Positions 24,559 through 32,143 of a DNA stretch of 64,000 bases are shown piece after piece. The position numbers and the translations under genes are program-made. The stretch comes from Pseudomonas chlororaphis subsp. piscium. Lineage in GTDB: Bacteria; Pseudomonadota; Gammaproteobacteria; Pseudomonadales; Pseudomonadaceae. The stretch covers positions 3,844,001 through 3,908,000 of the forward strand of contig NZ_CP027707.1 of the NCBI RefSeq assembly GCF_003850345.1, in the 5' to 3' direction. The stretch's first letter is position 1; the number at the start of each line of letters is the position of its first letter. The notes under the pieces are model-generated. The model was not told the origin of the DNA. It saw nothing but the letters and a program-made list of their open reading frames with translations, and searched no databases.

Positions 24559-24738
24559 CGATTCTGTTGAAAAAGTCGGTTTGCCCAAAACGCTCGAATA
24601 TTGATGGGTGAAAACACCTCTTTTGCACGCTGCTACGTGAAATCCGAGTCCTGAACCTTCTGCGCAAAACACAGATTTTAATCTCGGGCACGTACTTTTC
24701 TGCCGTGGAAACCGAAGCCGACTTTTTCAACAGAATCG
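24559..24738. mobile_element. 180-bp element bounded by 21-bp inverted repeats (MITE-like)
   Basis: The 21-mer at 24559-24579 (core TCTGTTGAAAAAGTCGG) is repeated as its exact reverse complement at 24718-24738. The 138-bp interior encodes no protein. Ends of the form TTTTTCAACAGAATC are found on insertion sequences and their non-autonomous derivatives. The flanks also look related (CGTCCGCTATTGACCG against GACCGTTAGACG). The rest of the 24200-24822 gap shows no gene. Confidence 0.7.
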
Positions 24739-24822
24739 ACCGTTAGACGTTAGCCATCACCAGAACAACTCAGCCAGAATACGGCTATAAATAAAATCGG
24801 ATGTTCATAGCAGATAGAGCCT

Positions 24823-25026
24823 TCATTTACTCACAAAACCAGACCTTTTCGAATGCAGTACAAACCCTCGCAAGTGGTTCAACGCTGCTATCTCGGGATC
24901 AAGACCGCGCAGAATAGTTATCCTCTGGCTACCGTCAGGAAGATAAACAATCAGTTCGTCTCCTTGAACTAAGTAGGAGCTGGTGTAAGTCGTTCCCTCA
25001 TGCTCAAAACTAATTTCCTCTTCCAT
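24823..25026 (-). CDS. Small hypothetical protein
   Basis: The 67-residue acidic protein is read from ATG 25026 (MEEEISFEHEGTTYTSSYLV), which has AGGGG nine bases upstream. It is a compact beta-rich domain (QGDELIVYLPDGSQRITILR) with a short helix after it. It follows the HNH gene on the same strand by 14 bp and could be its operon partner. Function unknown. Confidence 0.55.
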   Translation of the reverse strand: MEEEISFEHEGTTYTSSYLVQGDELIVYLPDGSQRITILRGLDPEIAALNHLRGFVLHSKRSGFVSK

Positions 25027-25040
25027 ATACAACCCCTATA

Positions 25041-25865
25041 TTAGTGACCGCTTAATCGTTCGCTTAACAACTTTCTGTCTGTATGATCGTCTAGTACATG
25101 CATTTTTCTGTGGCAGTTGGGGCAAAGCGCGGCCGTATTTTCTACAGTATCGGCCCCGCCCTTCACAAGCCACACAATATGATGCGTCTCTAGAAAAGGT
25201 GTCCCGTCCTTCTTGTTGAATGGCGCAGGCTCCTGGCACAAGTCACATAGCCCCCTAGCCCTGCGCTTGGCATGCTCCGCTACCCATGGCGAACGCTGAT
25301 GTTGCGTTACTCTGGTGCTGCGTTTTCCAACACGGTCCCGCCCCTGCCGTCGGGCAAGTGCTTCAACCTCCGCATCACTCAATTTACGAGCTTGTTTCTC
25401 TTTCACCTGGTTTAGCTGTTGCAGCGTTAGATCTGGAATGGCCGGCAGAGAGCCTGACTTGAGGCGTAGCGGGAAAACCCAAACGAAGCGCTCTCGACCT
25501 TCCACATCAGGCTGCCTCTCTTGGTACGGCTCATCAGCCAGTTCTACCTCACCGATGTAGGTATAGGTTTTAGCAGTAAAGACTTCGAACAGATGCACTG
25601 CGACGCCATTAACCCGAGACTCGTTCAGCGTTCTGTTCTGATTAAAGTCCAGCGACTGGTTATCAACCTGGCCCATACCCGTGTAGTGCAGCACATCATC
25701 AACCCAGCGATCGTCATAGATTGACGCGACATGATTCGAAACGATGACAAGGGTGTTGGTGCGATTCGACCGGCGCATCCCTCCTTGAGGGCTGCATTGA
25801 AACAGCTGCGTCAGGTCGTCGTTGTTGAGGTTAGAGCCCGGAACTGGGGGATTGAAATTAACCAT
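25041..25865 (-). CDS. HNH endonuclease with SRA-like N-terminal domain (type IV restriction-like)
   Basis: This 274-residue protein is read from ATG 25865. Residues about 35-135 resemble an SRA/EVE-type base-reading domain (DDVLHYTGMGQVDNQSLDFN, NRTLNESRVNGVAVHLFEVF). Residues 205-256 form a zinc-bound HNH nuclease with C207xxC210, THHI (His228/His229), Asn243, C248xxC251 and His252. This is the layout of McrA-like enzymes that cut modified DNA. The start overlaps the NUDIX gene by 8 bp, so the two are coupled. Substrate specificity is inferred. Confidence 0.8.
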   Translation of the reverse strand: MVNFNPPVPGSNLNNDDLTQLFQCSPQGGMRRSNRTNTLVIVSNHVASIYDDRWVDDVLHYTGMGQVDNQSLDFNQNRTLNESRVNGVAVHLFEVFTAKTYTYIGEVELADEPYQERQPDVEGRERFVWVFPLRLKSGSLPAIPDLTLQQLNQVKEKQARKLSDAEVEALARRQGRDRVGKRSTRVTQHQRSPWVAEHAKRRARGLCDLCQEPAPFNKKDGTPFLETHHIVWLVKGGADTVENTAALCPNCHRKMHVLDDHTDRKLLSERLSGH

Positions 25866-26259
25866 ATGTTCGGATGATCTCCTCGGCGATTGGAATGTCG
25901 GCAGGAGCAAGGTCGTGCTGCAGCAGCTCTTGAGGCCGTACCCATTCAAACAGGTCATGTACCTGTAGGGTGAATTGGGTGGATTGAAGTACGACTATGA
26001 CGGCGATCAGCTCGATCGCGCCGCCGGGATAGGTGTACATCGTAGAAGTAAGAATCTCACCGGCGACGGACTCAACACCCAGCTCTTCACGTAATTCGCG
26101 AATGATGCAGTCCTGCGGAGTTTCTCCGTGCTCAAGCTTCCCGCCAGGAAATTCCCACATGCCCGCCAACTTCTGACCTGGGGCTCTACGTGTGATGAGA
26201 ATTTTTCCATCGAGATGAACGACCGCGGCAGCTACCGGTTCTTTCATTGTGCGAATCAT
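25858..26259 (-). CDS. NUDIX hydrolase (MutT/CTP-pyrophosphohydrolase type)
   Basis: This 133-residue protein has a complete Nudix box at residues 39-62. It follows Gx5Ex7REUxEExGU with Gly40, Glu46, Arg54, Glu55, Glu58 and Glu59. It also has the MutT-like ILITRRAPGQKLAGMWEFPG ahead of the box. It should hydrolyse (d)NTPs or oxidised or modified nucleotides to monophosphates. The pairing with a downstream HNH/SRA-like nuclease suggests work on modified nucleotides instead of housekeeping repair. Start chosen at ATG 26259; no strong ribosome-binding site is visible. Confidence 0.88.
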   Translation of the reverse strand: MIRTMKEPVAAAVVHLDGKILITRRAPGQKLAGMWEFPGGKLEHGETPQDCIIRELREELGVESVAGEILTSTMYTYPGGAIELIAVIVVLQSTQFTLQVHDLFEWVRPQELLQHDLAPADIPIAEEIIRTYG

Positions 26260-26377
26260 TACTGCCAATTCCGAGAGATCTATAGGAGCGAAAGGCCACC
26301 ATCTTAGCCGACATGCGCTGTCAGGCCGCATTCAATGGAGGGAAATTCTCTTAAATTAGGTGCAGAAATTAGGCGAC

Positions 26378-26412
26378 TTGCGGAAGTGATTCAAAAAATT
26401 GCGGAAGTGATT
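26378..26412. repeat. Two direct copies of a 14-mer near the tRNA-Cys gene
   Basis: TTGCGGAAGTGATT occurs at 26378-26391 and again at 26399-26412, a 21-bp period. It lies downstream of the tRNA terminator on the island side. It could be a replication-slippage product or a relic of an attachment-site duplication. Confidence 0.5.
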
Positions 26413-26430
26413 GCCAAATCGTAGGCAATA

Positions 26431-26462
26431 AAAAACCCCGTAGACCTTGATCTACGGGGTTT
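26431..26462 (-). terminator. Intrinsic terminator of the tRNA-Cys transcript
   Basis: CCCCGTAGA/TCTACGGGG (9-bp stem, 6-base loop) is followed on the minus strand by a T run. It starts 7 bp after the tRNA 3' end. Confidence 0.9.
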
Positions 26463-26468
26463 TCAGTT

Positions 26469-26542
26469 TGGAGGCCGAGGTCGGAATCGAACCGGCGTAG
26501 GCGGATTTGCAATCCGCTGCATAACCATTTTGCTACTCGGCC
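26469..26542 (-). tRNA. tRNA-Cys (anticodon GCA)
   Basis: Read on the minus strand the cloverleaf is complete: acceptor stem GGCCGAG pairs with CTCGGCC, the D arm is short, the anticodon stem is GCGGATT-GCA-AATCCGC, the T arm contains GGTTCGATTCC, and CCA is encoded. The anticodon is at 26510-26508. A good terminator follows. tRNA genes are common integration points, and the accessory block 23.2-26.4 kb abuts its 3' side. Confidence 0.97.
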
Positions 26543-26871
26543 AAACTTTCGATGCTTTAACAACCGCATCAAAGGTACAACTCGAAGCTGGAAGGCCAAT
26601 CTTGACCTTGATCTTAATCTACCTTCCAACCCTTTGAATTCTAAGGGATTTTTCGCGTTCCTGAATCAGGAATGGACGCAATTCTGGACTTGTTCGCAGG
26701 GCATGTCAAGGACAGAAATGAAATAATTCAATGCTTTAGCACCAGTCTTTACTTCAGGCCGCGACAGCCCCGGTTGTCCCGTTCCCCGCTAATCCTCATC
26801 GGGCCCAAGGATACTTTCCAGCCTCGCCATCCTTTCCCTGTCCCTTCTGAATCCACAAAACATCGGTGAAC

Positions 26872-26939
26872 CTGCTGCATGGGGGGGCGACTTCCGAAGG
26901 TTCTCAACTGCTGCATCTGATGCAGCAGTCAAATGCAAA
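26872..26939. promoter_or_regulatory. CTGCTGCAT half-sites and 23-bp palindrome upstream of the quinone oxidoreductase
   Basis: ACTGCTGCAT-CTG-ATGCAGCAGT (26917-26939) is a perfect 10-bp-arm palindrome about 75 bp before the start at 27014. A further CTGCTGCAT lies at 26872-26880. This looks like an operator for a dimeric regulator. Apart from this, the 26543-27013 gap shows nothing recognisable. Confidence 0.5.
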
Positions 26940-27013
26940 CAAGCCTAATTGTTGACCCTGTAGCACAGCCCTATCCTCGTGTTCCCATCCCCAAGTTTCC
27001 AAGGAGATCGAGC

Positions 27014-27988
27014 ATGGTCACCCGCGTACAGCTTCACCAAGTCGGCGCCCCTCAGGTCCTGCAGTTCGAGCAGGTGCAAGCCCAGGCGCCCGGTGCCGGC
27101 GAGGTCTGGCTGGAGCAGACGGCCATCGGCGTCAATCCGCTGGACCTCAGCCAGCGCAGCGGCGCCGTGCCTGTTGCCCTGCCCTGCGGGCTTGGGCTGG
27201 AAGGCGCGGGGCTGGTCAGGGCGATCGGTCCTGGGGTTACCCAGGTCCAGGTGGGCGACCGCGTCGCTTATGCCACCGGGCCCCTCGGCGCCTATGCCAG
27301 CGCCCGCCTGTACCCGGCCGAGCGCCTGGTCAAGCTGCCGCCGCAGTTGGCCTCGGACGCTGCCGCGGCACTGCTGTTCAAGGGCATCACCGCCCAGTAC
27401 CTGCTCAAGTCCACCTACCCCGTCGGCCCTGGCAGCCAGGTGCTGATCTATGGCGCCGCCGGTGCCCTGGGCCAGTTGATGGTGCCCTGGGCCAAGCATC
27501 TGGGAGCCACGGTGATTGGCGTGGTGTCCAAGCCGCAAAGCGTCGAGCGGGCCCGGGCCGCTGGTTGCGACGAGGTGCTGGTGTTCGATGCCGCCACCCT
27601 CGCCCAGCAGGTTGTCGAGGTCACTCAAGGGCACAAGGTCGATGTGGTGTACGACCCGATCGGCCGGGTGTCCTTCGAAGCCTCCCTCGACAGCCTGCGT
27701 CCCCGTGGCCTGCTGGTATCCTTCGGCGCCGCGTCGGGCGTGCCGGAACCAGTGACGGTCGGCACGCTAAACGCCAAGGGCTCGCTGTTCCTCACCCGCC
27801 CGTCTCTCGCCGCCCATACGGCCAGCGCCAGCGAGTACCAGGCGCGCGCCGCCGATGTGCTGACAGCCTTCGCCGCGGGTATCATCCAGCCGCGGATCTG
27901 GCAGCGTTATCCCTTGGCCGAGGTGGCCCAGGCCCACGCCGATCTGCACGACGGACGCGCGCAAGGAGCCATCGTACTGATACCTTGA
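27014..27988 (+). CDS. Zinc-free medium-chain dehydrogenase, NADPH:quinone oxidoreductase family
   Basis: This 324-residue protein (ATG 27014, AAGGAG upstream) has the QorA layout: N-terminal GroES-like domain with LEQTAIGVNPLDLSQRSGAV and the LGLEGAGLVRAIGPGV stretch. The cofactor-binding motif VLIYGAAGALGQLMVPWAKH lies near residue 150, and SKPQSVERARAAGCDEVLVF contributes the NADPH phosphate pocket. No structural or catalytic zinc cysteines are present. It likely reduces quinones or conjugated enones. The next gene on the same strand is a LysR regulator 46 bp away. Confidence 0.88.
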   Translation: MVTRVQLHQVGAPQVLQFEQVQAQAPGAGEVWLEQTAIGVNPLDLSQRSGAVPVALPCGLGLEGAGLVRAIGPGVTQVQVGDRVAYATGPLGAYASARLYPAERLVKLPPQLASDAAAALLFKGITAQYLLKSTYPVGPGSQVLIYGAAGALGQLMVPWAKHLGATVIGVVSKPQSVERARAAGCDEVLVFDAATLAQQVVEVTQGHKVDVVYDPIGRVSFEASLDSLRPRGLLVSFGAASGVPEPVTVGTLNAKGSLFLTRPSLAAHTASASEYQARAADVLTAFAAGIIQPRIWQRYPLAEVAQAHADLHDGRAQGAIVLIP

Positions 27989-28034
27989 GGCCGTTTCCCT
28001 CCCATCTGGCCACATAGCGAGGCACCCCAGGCAC

Positions 28035-28973
28035 ATGGATCTGTTCGACAGCCGCCAGGCCGATGAACTCGCCACCCTGATGACGCTCTTCGAGCACGGC
28101 TCTTTTGCCGCCGCCGGCCGGGCCTTGCAGCGCCACCCTTCGGTGCTGTCCAAGCGCCTGGCGGCCCTGGAAAGCCGCCTGGGCATTCGCCTGGTGCAGC
28201 GCACTACCCGGCAATTGCGCTTCACCGACGAAGGCGCGCGTCTGGTCGAACGCCTGCGACAGGCAGCGAGCCTGATCAGCGAAGCCGAACACGAAGCCTC
28301 CCAGGGCGCCGCGCAGATCCGCGGGCGCCTGCGCCTGGCCTTGCCGGCCGCCATGGGCCGGCGCTGGCTCAGCCCGATCCTCGCCGAGTTCGCCCTGGCC
28401 CATCCCGGGGTGGTGCTGGAGACCGAGTATTCGGACCGCTTCGTCGACATAGTCGGCGAAGGTTTCGACGCGGCGATCCGCATCGGCGAGCTGGCCGACA
28501 GCCAACTGGTGGCCCGCAAGCTCTGCGCCCATCAGCGCATCCTCTGCGCCGCGCCCGCCTACCTGCAACGCCATGGCGAACCCCAGGTGCCTGCCGACCT
28601 CGCCAGCCACAACTGCCTGGGTTTTACCGGCCTGCGCTCCTACCCCGACTGGCGCCTGACCCGCCAGGGCCAGCTGGAAACCGTGCGCATCCACGGCAGC
28701 CTGCACAGCAATGACAACGAGGCGCTGTTGTCCGCGGCCCGGGCCGGCGTCGGCATCCTCGCCGGCGGCGACTGGCTGATGCACCAGGACCTGGCGTCGG
28801 GGCATCTGGTCCGGGTGCTGCCGCAGTGGCAGCTGGACAGCGACTCGGGGATCTACCTGCTGCGCCCCTCCGCGCGCTTCAGCAGCGCCACCACCCAGGC
28901 CTTCAAGCAGTGGATCGAGGCGCGCTTTGCCCAGGGCGCGCCGTGGGAAAGGCCAGCCCGGGACGAGGCGTAG
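28035..28973 (+). CDS. LysR-family transcriptional regulator
   Basis: The 312-residue protein has the LysR helix-turn-helix at residues about 10-60 (GSFAAAGRALQRHPSVLSKR then LAALESRLGIRLVQRTTRQL). A type-2 periplasmic-binding-like effector domain follows, including DAAIRIGELADSQLVARKLC. It lies downstream of the quinone oxidoreductase, probably in the same transcript, and is convergent with the next LysR gene (6-bp gap). Effector unknown. Confidence 0.92.
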   Translation: MDLFDSRQADELATLMTLFEHGSFAAAGRALQRHPSVLSKRLAALESRLGIRLVQRTTRQLRFTDEGARLVERLRQAASLISEAEHEASQGAAQIRGRLRLALPAAMGRRWLSPILAEFALAHPGVVLETEYSDRFVDIVGEGFDAAIRIGELADSQLVARKLCAHQRILCAAPAYLQRHGEPQVPADLASHNCLGFTGLRSYPDWRLTRQGQLETVRIHGSLHSNDNEALLSAARAGVGILAGGDWLMHQDLASGHLVRVLPQWQLDSDSGIYLLRPSARFSSATTQAFKQWIEARFAQGAPWERPARDEA

Positions 28974-28979
28974 CACCGC

Positions 28980-29873
28980 TCACAGCGAACTGACGATGAA
29001 CTCCCGCAGCCATTGGTGGGCCGGGTCGCGGTGGCAGCGCTCGTGCCAGAGCATGGCCATTTCATAACCCGGGACTTCCAGCGGCGGCTCGACCACCTTC
29101 AGCGCCGGGTTGTCGCGCACCAGGCGCGACGGCAGCATCGCCACCAGGTCGGTGCTCGCCAGCGCCGAGAGAACAAACAGAAAGTGCGGGACCGACAGCA
29201 CCACCCGGCGCGTCAGACCCAGCTCCCCCAGCGCGCTGTCGGTGACGCCGTGAAAACCGCCGCCATCGGGCGACACCATGACGTGTTCCAGCTTGCCGAA
29301 CTGCGCCAGGCTCGGGCGCCGTTGCAGCCGTGGATGGCCCGCGCGACCCACCAGCACATAACGCTCGCTGAACAGCACGCGGCGGCGCAGCCCCGGCGGC
29401 GAATCCTCGCTGGTATGCAGGGCCAGGTCGATGATGCCCTGCTCGGCCTGCTGGACCAGACGCCCCGGCTCCAGTTCAAGCACCGCCAGCCGGGTACCGG
29501 GCGCCGCTGCTCGCAAGCCAGCCAGCACCGGAAGGATCACCGTCGACTCGCCGTAGTCGGACGCCGACAGGCTCCAGGTATTGGCCGCCGCGCCCGGGTC
29601 GAACGGGCTGGCCGGCGACACCGCCAGCTCCAATGCTTCCAGCGCCCGGCGCAACGGCTCGCGCAGCTCGTCGGCCCTGGCGGTGGGCCGCATGCCCCGC
29701 GGGCCCGGTAGCAACAACGGGTCGCCGAAGATCTCCCGCAGCTTGGCCAAATGCACGCTGACCGAGGGTTGCGACAGGTTCAGGCGTTGCGCCGCGCGGG
29801 TCACGTTGTGCTCCGCGAGCAGCACATCCAGGGTCAGCAGCAGGTTGATGTCCAAGCGTCTTAAATTATTCAC
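28980..29873 (-). CDS. LysR-family regulator divergent from a quinone oxidoreductase
   Basis: This 297-residue protein starts MNNLRRLDINLLLTLDVLLA with helix-turn-helix VTRAAQRLNLSQPSVSVHLA, in the NodD/SyrM-like branch (DINLL start). The effector domain includes DYGESTVILPVLAGL and RRVLFSERYVLVGRAGHP. It is transcribed away from the NAD(P)H:quinone oxidoreductase gene with an 85-bp shared promoter region containing an A/T-rich dyad (ATATTGGATATTC...CAATAT). It probably controls that gene. Confidence 0.92.
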   Translation of the reverse strand: MNNLRRLDINLLLTLDVLLAEHNVTRAAQRLNLSQPSVSVHLAKLREIFGDPLLLPGPRGMRPTARADELREPLRRALEALELAVSPASPFDPGAAANTWSLSASDYGESTVILPVLAGLRAAAPGTRLAVLELEPGRLVQQAEQGIIDLALHTSEDSPPGLRRRVLFSERYVLVGRAGHPRLQRRPSLAQFGKLEHVMVSPDGGGFHGVTDSALGELGLTRRVVLSVPHFLFVLSALASTDLVAMLPSRLVRDNPALKVVEPPLEVPGYEMAMLWHERCHRDPAHQWLREFIVSSL

Positions 29874-29958
29874 GACAATACCTGGGATATTGGATATTCA
29901 TTTTCAATATACCTGGCAACCTCCGATCCTGCTGTCTCCCGACACTGGAGACCCTGTG

Positions 29959-30735
29959 ATGAATGTACTGCTGGTTTATGCCCACCCCGAACCCCGCTCC
30001 TTGAACGGCTCGCTCAAGGACTTCACGATCAAGCGCCTGCAGGCCGCCGGTCACGCGGTCCAGGTCTCGGACCTGTATGCGATGAACTGGAAGGCGCCGC
30101 TGGATGCCGACGACAGCCTGGGCCGGCCGGACAACAGCCGCTTCGATCCGTCCCTGGACTCCAAGCGCGCGTTCGAAGAAGGCCTGCAGTCAGCGGACAT
30201 CGCCCGCGAACAGGAGAAACTGCTGTGGGCCGACACTGTGCTGCTGCAATTTCCCCTGTGGTGGTTCTCCATGCCGGCGATTCTCAAGGGCTGGGTGGAA
30301 CGGGTCTACGCCTACGGGTTTGCCTATGGCGTGGGCGAGCATTCGGACGCGCGCTGGGGCGATCGCTACGGTGAAGGCACCCTTGCCGGCAAGCGCGCGA
30401 TGCTGATCGTCAGCGCCGGCGGCTGGGAATCCCACTATGGCTCGCGGGGCATCAACGGGCCAATGGACGACCTGCTGTTCCCGATCCACCACGGCATCCT
30501 CTATTACCCCGGCTTCGACGTGCTGCCGCCGTTCGTGATCTACCGCACCGGGCGGATCGACGAAGCGCGTTTCGCCAGAATCTGCGAAGAACTTGGACAG
30601 CGTCTGGACCAGTTGGAACAAACCGCGCCTATCGCCTTCCGCCCGCAGAACGCCGGCGCCTATCGGATCCCGGAGCTCACCCTGCACCCGGAGATCGCCG
30701 CCGACCAACAAGGCTTCGCCGCCCACCTGATGTAG
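29959..30735 (+). CDS. NAD(P)H:quinone oxidoreductase (NQO1/KefF flavodoxin-like family)
   Basis: The 258-residue flavoprotein (ATG 29959, GGAG upstream) starts MNVLLVYAHPEPRSLNGSLK, the family's FMN/FAD phosphate loop. It also has ADTVLLQFPLWWFSMPAILK and KGWVERVYAYGFAYGVGE, both diagnostic of the NQO fold. It carries out two-electron reduction of quinones, avoiding semiquinones. It is regulated presumably by the divergent LysR gene, and is convergent with the RND outer-membrane gene (10-bp gap). Confidence 0.92.
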   Translation: MNVLLVYAHPEPRSLNGSLKDFTIKRLQAAGHAVQVSDLYAMNWKAPLDADDSLGRPDNSRFDPSLDSKRAFEEGLQSADIAREQEKLLWADTVLLQFPLWWFSMPAILKGWVERVYAYGFAYGVGEHSDARWGDRYGEGTLAGKRAMLIVSAGGWESHYGSRGINGPMDDLLFPIHHGILYYPGFDVLPPFVIYRTGRIDEARFARICEELGQRLDQLEQTAPIAFRPQNAGAYRIPELTLHPEIAADQQGFAAHLM

Positions 30736-30745
30736 GGTCCTACAC

Positions 30746-32143
30746 TCACTGCCAGCCCCCACCCAGCACCTTGTACAGAGTCACCCTGTTGCTCTGCTCG
30801 GCCAGGCGCAGGCTGATCAGGTCCTGCTGGGCGCTGTACAGCGAACGCTGGGCGTCCAGGGCTTCGAGGTAACTTTGCGAGCCGCCGCGATACAGCGCGT
30901 CGGCCAGCTCGAAGCTTTTGCGGCTGGCATCGGTCAGGGCCTGCTGGGCCTCCAGCCGTTCGTCCAGGGTGCTGCGTTCGGCCAGGGCGTCGGCGACTTC
31001 CTTGAAGGCGCTTTGCACGGTCTGCTGGTAGGTCTGCACCTGGATCTCACGCTCGACCTTGGCCGCGTCCAGGGTCGCGCGGTTACTGCCGGCGTCGAAC
31101 AGCGGCAGGCTGATGCTCGGGGCGAAGGTCCAGGCACCGCTGCCGGCCTTGAACAGCCCGGACAGCGCCGAACTCGCCGATCCGGCGTTGGCGGTCAGGC
31201 TGATGCTGGGAAAAAACGCCGCCCGCGCCGCGCCGATATCGATGTTCGCCGACTTCAGCGTGTGCTCCGCCGCCAGCACGTCAGGCCGGCGCTGCAACAG
31301 GCTGGACGGCAACTCGTCCGGCACCCGCACCAGCAGCGCCGCCGATTGCAGGCTGGCGCCGGGCAGCAGCTCATCGGGAATCTCGCTACCCACCAGCAGA
31401 CGCAGCGCGTTGCGGTCCTGGAGGATCTGGCTGGCGTACACAGCCACGTCGCCACGGGCCGACTCCACGGTGGTCTGCGCCTGGGCCAGGGCCAGCCCGG
31501 AGGAACCGCCCAGGGCATGGCTGCGCTGGGTCAGCTCGTAGGTCGCCTGCTGGCTGCGCAGGGTTTCCTGGGCCAGGCGCAGCAGCTCGTTGTCCGCCGC
31601 CAGGGTCAGCCAGGCCGTGGCCACTTCGGCCACCAGGCTGATCTGTGTGCTGCGCCGGGTTTCAGCCAGCGCCAGGTAGGCTTCCAGCGCCTCATCCTTG
31701 AGGTTGCGCAATCGTCCGAACACATCCAGCTCATAGCTGCTCAGCCCCAGTTGCGCGCTGTAGTCATGGCTGGTGGTGGCCACGCCGCTGCTGGAGGACG
31801 AAGCCGGCGTGCGCGCGTGAGTGCCGCTGACGCCGGCATCGATCGCCGGAAACAACGCCGCGCGCTGGATGCGGTACTGCGCCTGGGCCTTCTCGATATT
31901 CAAGCTGGCCAGGCGCAGGTCGCGGTTGTTGGCCAGGGCCAGGGTCTGCAAGCGCGCCAGGCGGCTGTCGGTGAAAAACTGCTGCCAATGAATATCGGCA
32001 GCGGCCTCCCCTTTGCCGGGCTGGCTGCCCGGCAACCATTGCTCGGCGACCGGCGCCTCGGGGCGCTGGTATTCGGGCGCCAGGTTGATGCAGCCACCGA
32101 GCAGCGCCAGGGCAGGCACCAGGGCCCAACGAAACTTGATCAT
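30746..32143 (-). CDS. RND efflux outer-membrane lipoprotein (OprM/NodT family)
   Basis: This 465-residue protein has a lipoprotein signal ending LLGGC (residues 14-18). It has the tandem OEP repeats of TolC-like channels ([40 protein letters not shown]; later [40 protein letters not shown]). It is the exit duct of the tripartite pump encoded with the two genes upstream. Its start overlaps the permease end by 4 bp. Confidence 0.95.
   Translation of the reverse strand: MIKFRWALVPALALLGGCINLAPEYQRPEAPVAEQWLPGSQPGKGEAAADIHWQQFFTDSRLARLQTLALANNRDLRLASLNIEKAQAQYRIQRAALFPAIDAGVSGTHARTPASSSSSGVATTSHDYSAQLGLSSYELDVFGRLRNLKDEALEAYLALAETRRSTQISLVAEVATAWLTLAADNELLRLAQETLRSQQATYELTQRSHALGGSSGLALAQAQTTVESARGDVAVYASQILQDRNALRLLVGSEIPDELLPGASLQSAALLVRVPDELPSSLLQRRPDVLAAEHTLKSANIDIGAARAAFFPSISLTANAGSASSALSGLFKAGSGAWTFAPSISLPLFDAGSNRATLDAAKVEREIQVQTYQQTVQSAFKEVADALAERSTLDERLEAQQALTDASRKSFELADALYRGGSQSYLEALDAQRSLYSAQQDLISLRLAEQSNRVTLYKVLGGGWQ

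Noticed and set aside
24200..24822. Search for a gene or CRISPR array in the gap around the MITE
   Set aside because: No frame with a start signal and no regularly spaced repeats were seen; only the inverted-repeat element is supported. No CRISPR array was seen anywhere in the window.
26672..26869. 65-codon plus-strand frame between the tRNA-Cys and the quinone oxidoreductase
   Set aside because: No ribosome-binding site, no family pattern and no conserved neighbours; treated as non-coding.
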